The notes: generated from the sequence alone by a model not told the origin. A DNA stretch of 64,000 nucleotides from Teratosphaeria epicoccoides (GCA_021401465.1 JADDMT010000037.1:186001-250000), one strand, 5' to 3'; shown: positions 10,964 to 23,385, numbered from the stretch's first letter. Program-made: numbers and translations.

Positions 10964-12137
10964 TCAGACGACTTCTTCGACCATTCGCCCTGTCCATCCG
11001 CCAACGTGCTGCATGCCCTTCCTCTTCTCGCCAGCCAACACCTGGCCCAATGGCAACTCCAGCCACTCCTCCGGCACCCCTAGTCGGCTGCCCGTGGCAT
11101 TAGTGACGTAGCGGGTATAACCGGGATCCGGCTTTTCCTCCTCGCCGTCCTCGGCACCCGGAGTGGCCATGGCATCGGCTTGTTGCTGAGCGATGATCTC
11201 GGCGCGGGTGCGGCGTTTCGGAGCGGGCTTGTTGAGAAGTTTGTTGATGGTGTCCATCTGGAAAGCTCATGTTAGTTCCCGATCTCCAGAAATTTGGCAG
11301 ATGAAAGCGGCATACCTTCTCCTCCTCATTACGCTTCTCGCTCAGGTTCTTCCTCCGTCTCGCCATCTCCTGCCGCCTCATGCCTTGCTCTTCCGCGGTG
11401 AGCTGCTTCTTCTTCTGCGCCTCGTTGGACAAGGCCATCAAGCCGTTGTCGTCTGCTTCCTCGTACAAACCTCTCTGACGTCGGGTGAGCTTGCTGAGAT
11501 CCGGCGTCGCGCTGCGGGAGAGATCGTGTTGGTCGCTGTCGAGCTCTTCTTCGTCATCGTCATCGACCAGTTGATTCCCCGGCAAATCTTCCTCCATGTC
11601 CTCATCTAGTTCAGACAGCTCCTCGTCGTCATCCTCTATCTCTTTGGCTTCGACGGACTTCAGAGGCCCTCGGCTGGGTGCTGTGACTTGAACTTGTGGC
11701 TTGCCTTTGTTGCTCGTGTGCTTGATGACGGGCGGGGGCGGATGCGGATCTGCCAGCTCATCCATGTCGTCCTCCTCACCCTCTGCATCCTCCTCGCTCT
11801 CCTCTGCATCCTCCATCTCGTCATCCTCCCCGGCCTCGGCATCCTCATCCTCAACGTCATCAGTGTCTGGTTCCACCACGGCTTTTGGGTTTCTGGTGCT
11901 CCTTGCTGCTCTGGAGGCGGGTTGGGGAGTGGCATCGCTCTCACTGCCCTCGGCGTATGGATTGGGCGGGATGGCGGAGGTGACTTTGCGGAGCTTGCTG
12001 GGCGGGGCTTTGACGGTGAGCTTGAGGCCGCTCGAGGTGTGGTTGACCGTCGCGCTGGGACTGGGGTCAGTGGATGATGTGGGTGGGTCGTTGGCGGAAC
12101 TGCTGGCGGCGCGGGCGGAGCGGCGGGTGGAAGGCAT
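10964..12137 (-). CDS. IES2: INO80 chromatin-remodelling complex subunit Ies2 (PAPA-1 domain)
   Basis: Two exons on the minus strand, 12137-11316 and 11257-10964 (371 aa). The 58-nt intron starts GTATGC and has an AACTAACA branch. The N-terminal two-thirds is low complexity: Ser/Pro-rich start, then long Asp/Glu runs. The PAPA-1 region spans the intron (about residues 225-300: LTRRQRGLYEE, KKKQLTAEEQGMRRQEMARR, KNLSEKRNEEEK, then NKLLNKPAPKRR). The tail includes TRYVTNATGSRLGVPEEW, a block conserved in Ies2/INO80B. Ies2 binds the Ino80 ATPase and supports nucleosome sliding. The gene is divergent with the Pex14-like gene across 512 bp. Confidence 0.88.
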
Positions 12138-12649
12138 TGCGTCTGCTACGTGGTGCGAGGAGCATGTAGGCTGACGTGCTTGCTCTTTCTGTCACTGCTG
12201 CTGACTGGTCCTTCCTGCCAATGGGAAGTGCCTTCCGTCTTTGTGCCTCGCACAGCCTGCGACTTCCCGGAGGACCGTCTGACAGGCGGGGCGTGGCCTT
12301 GCAACCTCGTGCTGCCAGCGCCTTCCTCCCACGTGCGTGCCACAGTAGGAGGTACGAATTGGCACCTTGGGTTGTACATACCGGGGAAGGGCCATTCCAT
12401 TCGCCGCTTTGAAGCGCTTGTTGTGCTCGGGCGAGTCCATCTTGACGCGGTCTACTTTCTAGCTGATGCGTGACCGACGATAAGTCAACTCGCCTTTCTC
12501 CGACACGTTGCAGTGGCTTGGAAGAAACGCGCGCCAAGCGTGGAGCAGCTCGTGCATGACGTGAACCTCGGCTGCACTGGGTCCGACAACAATAATAGCT
12601 CTCTCGATCTCAATTCGACCATGACACACAACACGGCACTATCGCCAAG

Positions 12650-13819
12650 ATGGCGGGAGACTCAGACGATACGCCAGCGATTCCAGCATGGCAACGACAA
12701 CAAGCACCACCGCAGCCAAGCACACCCTCACCCAAGTGCAACGTCGCACAAGCAGCAAAGGAGGCAGAGAAGGGCGCAGATGACGAGGCGTCCATAGAGT
12801 CCATCCAGGTTGAAGAGGCGGCACCGCCCGTAGACGACAGTGCTCAGCAGCTGGAGATGGTGGAAAAGTTCCTGGAGGACCCGACAGTGCAAGAAGCGCC
12901 GTTGAGCAAGAAGCGCGCCTTCCTCGAAAGCAAGAGCATCTCTGTCGAGAAGATAGACAAAGTCTTGCCGCCTGAAAAGAACAGCGACAAGGGCAACGAC
13001 TTTCTGCAAGCATTCAAACAGCAACAGCAGGCAGCGACACCAGCGACACCACCGCAGGCGACCACTGGCCCGCCCATCATCACATACCCAGAATTCCTGG
13101 TCGAAGCTCACAAGCCTCCTCCGCTTATCACGCCTACGCAGGTGGTCAATGCTATCTATGCCACATCCGGCATCGGCGCGCTGATCTACGCAACCAGCAA
13201 GTACCTCGTCAACCCGATGATCCAGAACCTAACTGGAGCACGACACGACTTCCATTCTCACACCCACTCACAGCTGACCGAGTTCAACGAGCGATTGCGT
13301 AAGATCGTCAGCAAGGTGCCGGAGCTTAAGAAGGAGCAGAATGACATGCAAGGCGACGAAATCGAAAACAAGAGCATGACTACCGATCCCACCGAGCTCT
13401 ACCACCGCGACTTCGGCACCCAGACCTCTCCTCCTCTCACGCCCTCCGCCTCTCCTGACCAGGCCGTGGAACCCAAGGAGACTGAGGCAGAATACACGAG
13501 CGCGGGTCTCGGCATCCTGCAATCTCACCTGCTGGAGCTCCTCGAGGGCTCGCAGAAGAACGAGCAATCGCACAAAGACCGCCTGGAGGAGAGCAGGAAG
13601 CTGCGGCATTACCTGGATACCATCATGTACTCGTCACCTAATATCAATGTCTGGAGCCAGCAGGAAGATCAATGGAAGAGCAATGCGGGGCAAACTAAGA
13701 ATGCCGATGCCGTGGACGACCTGAAGAAGGAAATCAGAGGTGTCAAGGGCGTGCTGCTGTCAGCGAGAAGGTTCCCGAGTATGGGAGCGAACGTCGGGGT
13801 AGGGCGGGTTGGGGCTTGA
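12650..13819 (+). CDS. Peroxisomal membrane docking protein, Pex14 family (Pex14/Pex33-like)
   Basis: Intronless, 389 aa. After a short N-terminus (PAIPAWQRQ) comes a Pex14 N-terminal-like module at about residues 65-105, with FLEDPTVQEAPLSKKRAFL and SKSISVEKIDKVL, matching the FLxxPxVxxxPxxxKxxFL pattern. A Gln/Pro-rich linker follows, then a hydrophobic helix about 164-188 (VVNAIYATSGIGALIYATS) and a coiled-coil-prone region. Pex14 is the docking factor for PTS receptors at the peroxisomal membrane. Filamentous fungi also have a Pex14-related Pex33 (Pex14/17). The long pre-domain leader and divergent motif make Pex33 or Pex17 type as likely as Pex14 itself. ATG 12650 is the first in frame and heads a conserved MAGDSD-like start. 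Confidence 0.75.
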   Translation: MAGDSDDTPAIPAWQRQQAPPQPSTPSPKCNVAQAAKEAEKGADDEASIESIQVEEAAPPVDDSAQQLEMVEKFLEDPTVQEAPLSKKRAFLESKSISVEKIDKVLPPEKNSDKGNDFLQAFKQQQQAATPATPPQATTGPPIITYPEFLVEAHKPPPLITPTQVVNAIYATSGIGALIYATSKYLVNPMIQNLTGARHDFHSHTHSQLTEFNERLRKIVSKVPELKKEQNDMQGDEIENKSMTTDPTELYHRDFGTQTSPPLTPSASPDQAVEPKETEAEYTSAGLGILQSHLLELLEGSQKNEQSHKDRLEESRKLRHYLDTIMYSSPNINVWSQQEDQWKSNAGQTKNADAVDDLKKEIRGVKGVLLSARRFPSMGANVGVGRVGA

Positions 13820-14281
13820 GCAGAAGCAGGGGCGGCTTGAGTAATAATAATGCATTGTGCAGCTGGCCTCGATCGAGGCCCGATCGAGGCCCTCTGCGCT
13901 TATCAGCTCATTGATCTCGGTGGAGACAGTCTTGGGTTAGCTGCTTTCTCGCCATGTCGTAGGCCGGCTGAGACATGTCTCCAAAAGCCCCTGCGTTTAG
14001 CTACAAGCAAGAACTGGAAGCGACCATTTTCCGCTCCGTGCGACGTATCTTGGACTCGTCACGCACAAACACGGGACGGTGGACTGTGGGCCTCAGCAGC
14101 CTAGGTTGACCGACGCTGGATAGCTGTGCAGCGGCTTCCGTAGGCTCCATGCCGGACTGGAAGCTGAAGGGCTAGGAAGATGCCCAACACAGGTTCACGC
14201 CTCTAGGAAGGTGCTGGCAGTGCCTTGCTACGACGGAAATAGACACCCAACAGCCTCCTCTTCGCCACTAACAGAACCGCA
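13820..14281. other. Intergenic, no supported gene
   Basis: Downstream of the Pex14-like gene. Contains a short direct repeat (GATCGAGGCCC twice, about 13870-13891). Nothing else seen. Confidence 0.4.
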
Positions 14282-14542
14282 GTGCGTCTCACGCCATTCA
14301 TTCTTCCCACCTTCTTCCTCACCCCCTCCACCCTCCACGCATGCGACAAACACGGCTGGTGCAATGCTACCGCTCAAGCGCGCTCACCAAGGCCGCATGT
14401 AAAGCTCTCAGTGAGAACTGTAATGAGGAGGACAAGAATTTCACGCATGTGGGATCGGAGGCAGGCCTGGAATGCGCGGGATGGGCTGAAGGCTTGGGAG
14501 ACGAGCACGTATTGGATTGATTACTGCAGCGACAAGCAGTAA
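14282..14542 (+). pseudogene. Possible decayed small secreted Cys-rich gene
   Basis: One frame reads like a signal peptide end plus mature start (FILPTFFLTPSTLHACDKHG, then WCNATAQ) but has no ATG. Coding flavour then moves to the next frame from about 14375 (KAACKALSENCNEEDKNF, then LECAGWAEGLGDEH) and stops at TGA 14518-14520. The first frame regains plausible sequence at its end (YWIDYCSDKQ, stop 14540-14542). This looks like a small Cys-rich secreted gene with two compensating frameshifts and a lost start. It could also be chance, since no family is recognised. Confidence 0.25.
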
Positions 14543-14986
14543 GTTGGGAGTTTCTCTCTTTTGTGGTATCCGTGCCACGCAGCAAGTCGGACGCCCTCCT
14601 TGTGCTGAGCAGCACAACGCGATTATCAGCTCAACGCGATTGTTGGTGAATTATCTACCTATCTAGACCAACCACCATGTGCCTTTTGACTTGATCCATT
14701 CACCTTCAGGCTCGTGAGAATGAGAAGAAGCTACTGTACATTATGGTATCCATATTGGATGGAGTAGTAGGACCTTTGCCTTCGCCGTCAGTGACTGGTA
14801 AACCTCGCCGGCTGCAATCCAGCTCCCTTACTATCACTGCAATACCAACACTAGCTCGCAACTGATCCTCATGAGACATTGTAGTCACGTTGCCAACGAA
14901 GAGGTGCTTGCTTTCATTGCGAAGCTGCGTGACGCACGAGCGCTAGTAGGCGGTAGCTGCTTTTGCAGTGTCCTTGAGCTCTTTGA

Positions 14987-16530
14987 CTAAGTAAAAGGCC
15001 ATATGGCACCCCTTCTTGCTAGCATCTCATCGCGAGCCACACGCTCTACTGCTCTTGACGCTCGCTCTGCAGCTGCTCGTGCCTTTCGTGCTTCTAACTC
15101 TTCATTGCGCTTGACCATTAAACGAGCTTCAGATGCCACGAGCACACCACACTTCTGTAGGTACCCCCTATTGCGCTTGCGGCGTGAGGCGCGGGCATTC
15201 TGTGCTACTTCAGTGTCAAAGAGGTCCACAATCGCTTGAGCACTAGCTTGTGCTTGACACAACGCTCCCGTTGTGAACTAGTGAATCAACAGACGCGTGA
15301 TCTGCTTACCATGGCTCATCTTCTACTTAAGCTTCTTCGCTGTGCGAGTCAAGGTCTTCGGCCACGGCGCAACAACTAGTGACTGCGGCTCCGGCGTTGC
15401 TGCTAGTGGCGGCGTGCCTTGTGCTTCGTTCTCAACGTGAATCTTCCTCATCACAACCTCAGGGTTCCACCGCCACAGACCAGTCTTTGCGAAGGCAGAT
15501 TTAACGCTAGTGAGCTTGAAGGTTGCAGAGCGAATCGATGCTAACGCGTGACAGAACTCTGTCTTATTGAAGTCAGTGCAGCTAGTCCTGCAAGCTGCAT
15601 CAACAGCTTGACGGTGGTAGTGCTTGATTGGCTGAAAAAGCAGTATTATAAGCACAATATTGTGAGTATCCGCAAACTCAATGAACTCTTTCGTGTAGTG
15701 CGAGCCATAACCATCAAAGATGAGCAGCCGGTATACCCCCTTTTGCCGCTTACGACTGTGCAGCTCAAACTGCTCAATCTATTCGAGTGCGAGCTCGTCG
15801 TTAGTATAGCCGCTCTCGCTCAGACCGACACGAGTATCATCTTCTAGACCATCAGTATACCATGAGGCCATATGGGCTTTGCCTTGCATTACAAGCACCG
15901 GTAGCAGCACATCCCCAGCTGCATTAACACACTCCACGACAGTGACGAGCTCTCGGTTCTTAGCGCTTGCAAGATAGCTGCGGCGGTCTGGCTCAAGCGT
16001 GATGATCCACTGCGCTCTAGCGATACTAATTCGGCAATTAGTCTCGTCCATGTTGTGAAAATCCGACTCTTGAATGCCATACTTGACTTGAAGATGTCTT
16101 CAGGAGTGTGTGCACGAGCACGAGCAAGCTTAATAGGCCTCTGCTTACGTATCTTGTACTGCAGATTAGCATCTAAGAACTGCCTTGACTATTGCGGACC
16201 AACAACTAGCAGTAGTCCATCACCTGTGTAGTTGCGAGCTAATACGGCGTTAGCGCACTTATCTCGCTGCCACAACCTCGCAGACGTCCTAATCGCGTCA
16301 AGGCGATGGAGATAATGATGTATTGCCATCTCTTGCTCCTTTGTAAACCTCTTATTAGTACTAGGCCTATCACATTTCGACTGAATCCCATTAAGGCGCC
16401 TTCTTGGTCGGTAGTAAGGGACTCGGTATTGACGACACAACACCTTGAGATTAAACTTCTTCGTGGTATCTAGGTCTTCAAGCAAGGTAACAAGGCGCTC
16501 TTCAACTGCTGCATAGGAATGAGAAGATGA
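14987..16530 (-). mobile_element. Degenerate pogo/Fot1-like (Tc1/mariner superfamily) DNA transposon
   Basis: Transposase fragments lie in order on the minus strand. A helix-turn-helix/CENP-B-like part (16485-16189, VLCRQYRVPYYRPRRRL) is followed by the first catalytic block with MDETN and ELVTVVECVN (16051-15779). The second follows with IFDGYGSH (about 15730), then the YHRQAVDAACR to TGLWRWNPEVV region (15655-15323) and a basic C-terminal end (15262-14987). Lesions seen: a frameshift and probable deletion before MDET near 16090; TAG at 15781-15779 where the family has Trp; loss of the PPHSTHLLQPLDV-type block that carries the third catalytic Asp; more stops near 15325. The element cannot make active transposase. 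No terminal inverted repeats were found, so its outer limits are uncertain. Confidence 0.85.
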
Positions 16531-16581
16531 AAGTTGATAAAAAGGACGCTCAGTACAAGGAGCGCCGGCGACTTGCTACGT

Positions 16582-16621
16582 GGTACGGATAGGAGATTGG
16601 CGGTACGGATAGGAGATTGGC
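16582..16621. repeat. Two tandem copies of a 20-bp unit
   Basis: The unit GGTACGGATAGGAGATTGGC occurs twice back to back just upstream of the transposase relic. It may be a subterminal repeat of the element; only two copies are present. Confidence 0.7.
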
Positions 16622-17700
16622 GCGCTTTGAGGGGCAGGGCTTGTGAAATGCGAGGGTGTGCTGCCAGTAATCCGTATAGGTAAAGGGGCTATTATTCTAC
16701 TTGTGCCTCATGATATGACAGGAAATGCTAATAAAGGTACGCTCGATGCTAACAGAAACTGCTAGAATACGGAGGATGTTATAAGTAAGCTACGATACTA
16801 ACGAAAAGCAGCCTACTACAGACATTACTATAGCAGTGCTTTAGTTTGTCTATTTTAATAAAGTTATCGGTTAAGATCCTTACTACTAAGAATATAGATA
16901 GGATATGTACTAGCCTTCTCATACTACTTGAATTCCAGGATGCTATAGTTGTAAGGAGTCTCTTAATGTTACTTCTATAAGGACAGACTAATTGTCTACG
17001 CCACACAAGCCCTATTATTTAGTAACTTACTACGCATTCTACATTGAAGCGCTCATTAGGCTAGTCCTAGATAGGATTAAGACCTTGAAGTAGCCAAGCA
17101 AGGCCTTAATATTCGTTAAAAAGGGAGTCAAAGCTAACGCTTGGCGCTACGGTAAGTAAGTAGAAGCTACATACTCAATATAGTCATTGATTGTTCATTA
17201 ACTAATATCAACTTCTAGATTTAGTTGATTTCTGAGCTGATCTCAAATCAATAGAAGAATCTAGAAGGTCAATAAGCAAGACAAATAGGGGGCTCCTCTC
17301 CCTGGATAGCTATGAACAGTCAAGCAATCATCAGTCAATACGTCACATCAAATTACCAATCTCCGGAATCACTTGAATCTTAATCATTCTTAACAATCTG
17401 ACTTCACCAAAAATTCCGCTATATGCTGAATGCAACAATCTTGATAGTCATGTACTAGACATCTTGCTGCAGCATTGCAGAGCGTAATATTGTGCAGATT
17501 GATCAAAACAGCGCAAATGGGCCCCGTCTAGGCCAGAGTCTGGCACACCTTGAAGTGCCTTGCAGTTCCAACTCCAGTGGAACTAGTCTATCTGAGGCTT
17601 CGATAGGTGATGAGTCCAGTTGCTCTCCAGACAATTGTCACATCACACCACACATTTCTTTCCAAACCCTTTCTGGTGAGTAGCATTCAATTTTCTAGCT
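16622..17700. other. AT-rich, stop-rich decayed DNA next to the transposon relic
   Basis: Visibly richer in A/T and in TA-containing triplets than the flanking gene regions, with no long open frame in any phase. This is what repeat DNA looks like after repeat-induced point mutation (C to T in CpA contexts). No element family can be named. Confidence 0.5.
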
Positions 17701-18619
17701 GGCCGTCTCGCCGCCAGCCGTCGCAAGAATCAATAGTCCGGCTATCGTGACTCCTCAGATCATGCGGATGAAATGCTAGATCATCTGTTGCGTAAGAGAC
17801 CTGCGTCTCCGGGTCCAAATCGCCAAGTCTAGCCGCTCTGCCCAGGAGATGCAACAAACGATATGAGTATGACAGGAACGCTGATTGCGTTCATGAAGGG
17901 ATCGATGTTCCCCCCATTATCATGCCAGTCGCTGTAGCTTTCTACTGAGCCTGACGACATAGGTCGAGGATGCCATCGACACCCTAGGGCGCTTGTCGAG
18001 ATTGAGAGGTGTTGGCGTGGCAGTCAGAGAATTGGTACAGATTGACAGGACGGACAGCGCTCTCCGAGGTCATTTTGCCTTGACAGTTCTAATCTATGCT
18101 CCAGTCAGCTTGGCGACAGAGCACGTCCCAGGCAATCTAGCAATCTATCAAACGCCATGATCGGACGTCATCTGGCTGCAATTCATGCAAATGCAGATCT
18201 TTTCCCGGCGTGTTGATATACCTTGTCGTCGCCAGAATTTGGATTGCGGCGTAGGAAGTTACGGGTAGGGCGGGGTGATAGATGAACGGGCAGGCCCAGC
18301 CGTCAAGGCTGTCAGCACCTGGCTTCATTGCGAGCCCAGACATCGCCGAGCGCGAATCAATTAGCAAGTGTTTGAAAGATTCGTTGGCGGTGGAAGACAT
18401 CATGCGAGGGATCCCCACTCAACAGCCTTCCATACACCATCATACCCAAGTCTAGCAAGAACGCTCAGATCCCTAGGTAGGGATTCAAACTCTCACAGGT
18501 ACTGCTGCAATCCCATGCCGTGCATCGCGGGAACCAAGTCGAACCCACTGCGCCGTTCTGTCCTTCGACCGTTCACGCAAGGAGCCTCCCATCAAACTCG
18601 TATCTCGTCATCGCATCCA
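17701..18619. other. Intergenic, no supported gene
   Basis: No gene or RNA recognised. Contains the 3' flank of the glycogen debranching enzyme gene on its right. Confidence 0.4.
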
Positions 18620-21600
18620 TCAGCCAAGCAGCTCAGCGGAGAATTTGCTGGCATCGTCGTACAGGTCTATTATGCACCCTGCAGACCATGCCTGCGTCGG
18701 ACACTGCAATACATGTTAGCTTCGCATTCGCTCGCAAGACATGTTCAAGACCCACCGAATCCGCACAGAACGATCCATTGCGGTTTGTCAACTCCGTCAG
18801 GCCAGCCCAAGGGTTGTCATGCATATGCTGCATACACGGGTGTAGCCTCTGCGTAATCTGCTGGAACGCCTCGACTCTGCCCTCCTTTGTATCGCGACGC
18901 TGCAAATCAAATTTGAGCAGCGCCCTCAGGAAGAAAGACAGCGGCCAGCACCACTCCGGACCAGAATGGTAGTTGCGCCCCTTGGCCGTCTGAAAGTTGT
19001 CGCTGTCGTCCGAATTGATGTAGTCTGGGTGGTACTCCAGGTCACTTGGATCAAGAGTTGCCATACCAATGGGGCCGCGGATGTACTTGTCTGCAATCTC
19101 GAGTGCACCCAGAGCGTGAGCAGGGTCGAAGAGGTCAGGAGCGACAGCCATGGCAATTGGGTAGTTCGGCCTCAGCTGGTAATCTCGATACTCCTTTTGA
19201 CATCGGTGAATGTCCTTGTAGATACCGCGCCTGTTGACGATGGCGGCGTTGATATCGTACTTGCTCCACTCGACGGGGTCCCTTGGAATGTAATAGGCAT
19301 GCTCGAAGCCCAGCTGGATTAGCCGAGCCCATGCGGCGTACGTAACCAGCTTGCCATCAGAGGCCGTGACGCCGTCGTACTTGAACTTTCCAGCGTCCTT
19401 GAGCTGGGAAACCCACTTCAGCGTGCTGTACAGCAGACCCGTTATCTCTACTGGAGCGCCGTCGCGGGACGTGCCTGGCTCACCCTTGTTGCCGGCCTTG
19501 ACGGACTCGCCCATCTTGTCCATCCACGTGCCGCAGTTCCATGGGTTGCCACCATAGATGATGCCAGTCTTCCAGTCAACCTCGATGTCGATGTTGAAGC
19601 CTGCATCCTTCATCTGACTGTCGATGCCTGGACCGGCATTGGCCTCGCGGAAGTGCATACCGGCAGCGTGGCGCTGTAGACATTCCTGAATGACCTCTTC
19701 CAGACTCGACTCCTTTGAATATGCGCGCGGGTCGTCCCATTCAAAGTAGACATCGTCGTAAGGCAGGAAGCGGCGCTTGCACTTCTCTTGGAGCACCGAC
19801 TCACCACCAGGGACCAACGTGACATAATCCTGGATGTTCTGGAGGAAGAACCAGACCGAGTCACGGCTATTGTAGCGCGGAATCTTCCCACTCGCCATAA
19901 GGTTGGGAATCATGCCGTGCTTGACCAGCGAGGCAAACGCCAGCAGGTGCTCCTTGGCGTCTTGCGTGCGTCCAGTGGCGATAAGCAGACCACGCATGGC
20001 AATCATGGTGTCACGACCCCAAGAGCGCATCCAGGAATGAGCAAAGTGCGGCAGACCGGCGGCGAGAGATGGCACGACTTTCTGCGGCCACAGGGAAGCA
20101 TCCTCCATATAGCCGTGCATCTGGACTGAGACCATGGCGAGCTTCTTCAAGAAGTGCTGGCCATTGCGAACATTGTCGCTCATCTGCTCAATGCCGCGAT
20201 CAAAACCAGCTCGGTAGCCAGTCTTGACGACCAAAGCAAAGTAGCGTGGCAGTAAGAAAGACGGCAACTTGCGGATGGCATCGAAGCGGCTTCGGAACCA
20301 ATCAGCCGGGCCGGCGAGATTGGTGTATTCTGGTCGTTGAGAGAGCTTGTCCAGGCGGTTCACGATGAAGTCCAACGCCCATTGACCTTGGCGCAGGTGA
20401 TCGGCCACTGGGTGCCCGAGGTCGTTGCTGGCCACAACATCACGAAGAGCAGACCACCAGCCCTGGATACCGCAATACACCAGGGAGCCATGACCGGGAA
20501 TGGAGTAGACACCATCAGCACCATTGCTGCTAGCACGCTCTTCCGAGTCGGCACGGTACAGAATGGCATTCAGGTCGACCAGGTTTGTGTTCTTGAATGC
20601 ATCTTGTGCGCCCGAGGTCACAAACTTCTCCAGACCCTCGCTATGCTCAGCAGCTGGAATCCACGTCTCAAAGACAGCAACCGAGCCAGGTGGAAACTTG
20701 TCCGGAATGGTGATGATAGTATCCTCACCTCGACTGTCGACTTGCACACCGCGAACATCCTTGGTCTTGCTAGGAATGCCGCGCAGGACCTTGTCATCGA
20801 TCGCAGCTTGCTTGGCATCCCAGGACTGGTCACACTCCAGATTCCAGGCACCCAACAGCTTGGCCTTTGTGCCTTGCAGATGCTGGGGCGGGAAGCCGGC
20901 GTTGCCGTTGCCAAACCCTGGGAATGCAGTATGGGCGATCAAGTAGTAACCGCGTCGCGACTTGGGGTGCAGACGGTGGACCGTAATGTACTCGCCCTCT
21001 TGGTGCACAAAGCTCTCATCATACCCGTCCATAGCCATAATGCTATGCAGCTGGTTCATAAGGCGCTTGACGCCGCCAGTCCCCTCAGTCGGGCCGATTC
21101 TCATGCTCTCGCCAGGCTTCAGATTGCTGTACGGCGAGGTGTACGGTCTTGTCTCGTGGACGAGCTCGATCAGCTCAGGATACAGCTCATCCATACCAAA
21201 AACCGAGCCAGCCGCGGAAGCGCACATCGCTGTGAGGGCAGAGTTCGGGAGAGTGTCGCGACCATCGCGGCGCTGGACAGGGGTTTCGTTGTCGTGCGTG
21301 CAGTCCATCAGCAGAGCATGGATCTTGGACGGGATGATCTTGTGAACCATTTCACGGCCTTGAGGGGTGCCGTTGACGTCGCCGTTGGTCTGTGGCTTCG
21401 CATCGGCGCCCGAGATGTCATCGACTTCGAATGATCCAATAGGTCGTCCGCAATTGACGTGCACGAGGCGACTGACCTCAGCTGTGCTCCAGCACTGCAT
21501 CATTTCACGGATCAGGGCGCTGATACCCAGACGCTGGCAGTAGATAAAGTCCATCTTCTCATCGCCAGAGAACAGCTCGGCCATGACGACCAGGTTGGGC

Positions 21601-23385
21601 TGGACGCGCCGGGCAGCATCGAGCATGTGCTCGGCGACGTGCAGCGGTGTTGAATGGCAGTTGTCGATACGGAAGCCATGGAAGAACTTGGCCATCAGCT
21701 TGGTGTAGTCAGTCATCCATTGCCACAGGAACGGCGAGTCTTGCGGACCAGAGCCATAACGAAGCTTGACGCAGTCGCCCCACACGATAAGCTCACGGCG
21801 AAGGTAGACCTTTGACTTGGGGCCGGCATTGTCGCGCATGACATCGGCAGCCCACACCCAGCCGTTGTTCGCCAGTGCAAGTGAGTCCCGATCATGCTTC
21901 GCGGTGGTCTCGTTGTACGGCAGGCGTGTGAAGTACGACTCGATGAGCGGGTTCTGGAGGGTGATGTCGCCGACTTTGGGACCGTGTTCGTCAAGACGCA
22001 TGTACTTTGTCCGATTGAAGACTTGCTCCATGATTGCGGCCACATCGGCGTCATACTCGCGGTACCAGTCCAGGTTGACCTCGTTCAGGAATGCTTTAAT
22101 GGTACCGTATGCAGTGCGCTGGTCGCCAGCAGAGTTGGCGCTGTCACTGTACTTGCCGAACAGCTTCTGCAGCAGTGCGGCACCACGTGATGGAGTAATG
22201 TGGCGCCTGAACCGTTCGCCCATGCGGTTCTTGCCGTGACATGCATTCTCACGAAGCCAGTCGGCCTTCGCTTTCAGCGACCAGCTCGAAACATCGGCAT
22301 CCCACAATCCTGGAGATTCCATGTCGATGTCGTGACTGGTCCAAGCGGAGACAATATTCTGGGTATCGTGCTCGACGTTGCAAGTGTAGAACTCCCAGAG
22401 CTTGATGGCACCGATGACGTGCATCTTGGCACCTTCCATGATGCGTAGCAAATCATCAACGCTGCCCAGGTGAGTCGGTAGTCCGAGACTGGAAAGGTTT
22501 GCCGAATACTTCAGGAAGGCAGTGTCCAGCTCGTAGGCAGGCTGGAGGTGCGGTGCTGTATTCATATTATAGCCCGCCTCCGGATGCTCCTCGAGCCATT
22601 TGCTGTTGTTGGCTGTGTGGTTCCAGACAACATCTGTCAGTCCCAGCAGGCTATAGTCGTGCTCCATCCGGCTGACAAGGTCCTGGATATCTTTTTCGCC
22701 ATTGGGAAAGACCTGCTTGTCGAAGCTGTGTTGATCGTAAATCGAATACGGGCTGTTACTGTCACCACGAATCGCTAGAGGTGTGAAGTGGATCATGTTG
22801 TATCCTCTCTCGCTGATGCCGTGAAGGTGGCGATTCCAGTCGTCTGGGTACCTGCCCATAAACTTTGATTGACAGGAGATGATGCTCAGGGCGTCCAAAG
22901 GCACACGCTGCTTCTGGAGGTGCAATGCCGGCGACACATCGATATAGAAGTCCTTGGTGCGAGTCGGGTTCGGCACGTCTACCTTGCCCGTGCTAAAGGG
23001 AGGTAGAGGCGTGTAGGTCGTGTAGAACGTAAAGGCACCCGCAGAGTAGACCGGGATGTCGATCTTGAGCACATCGTTGAAGGACGGCTTGAGCCTGTCG
23101 CAGCAGTCAGCATCAACGGCTTGGCCGAAGTGTAGGTTAGCGGACTGACTTGTACTCCCTGAAGCTCTTTCTGTCAAATTGCTCGCCCCTGCCTGGAATG
23201 TTCACCCACAGGCTACCCTGCCGACATATTGAGCTTGTGCCATTGATCTCAAATCGGATGCTGTATGCCGGCGTAGTGGGCGGTGACAAGTAGACGTATG
23301 GCTGATCGCCCGGGAGATCCGGGGACCCATCATCTTTCAACGGAAGCTGGTAAACAGTGTGGTTGTTGATCTGACCAGGCGCCAT
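18620..23385 (-). CDS. GDB1: Glycogen debranching enzyme
   Basis: Three exons on the minus strand: 23385-23150, 23094-18756 and 18703-18620 (1552 aa, normal for the family). Introns are 55 nt (GTCAGT donor, GCTGACT branch) and 52 nt (GTGGGT donor, GCTAACA branch). The last exon restores the conserved C-terminus SCPTQAWSAGCIIDLYDDAS. The N-terminal half is the 4-alpha-glucanotransferase (MGRYPDDWNRHLHGISERGY; nucleophile region HGFRIDNCHSTPLHVAEH near residue 553; acid/base Glu in VVMAELFSGDE near 585). The C-terminal half is the amylo-alpha-1,6-glucosidase (RSWGRDTMIAMRG near 1105, NPWNCGTWMDKMGES). Together they remove glycogen branches in the cytosol. The start chosen is ATG 23385 (GCCATGG context, MAPGQINN); the frame is open further upstream but without ATG. 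Confidence 0.97.

Noticed and set aside
18460..18560. tRNA-like T-arm sequence (AGTTTGAATCCC on the minus strand)
   Set aside because: The stem bases flanking the loop do not pair and no acceptor or anticodon arms could be folded around it.
20337..21434. Plus-strand open frame of 365 codons inside GDB1
   Set aside because: Exactly antisense to conserved glycogen debranching enzyme sequence, with no domain of its own.
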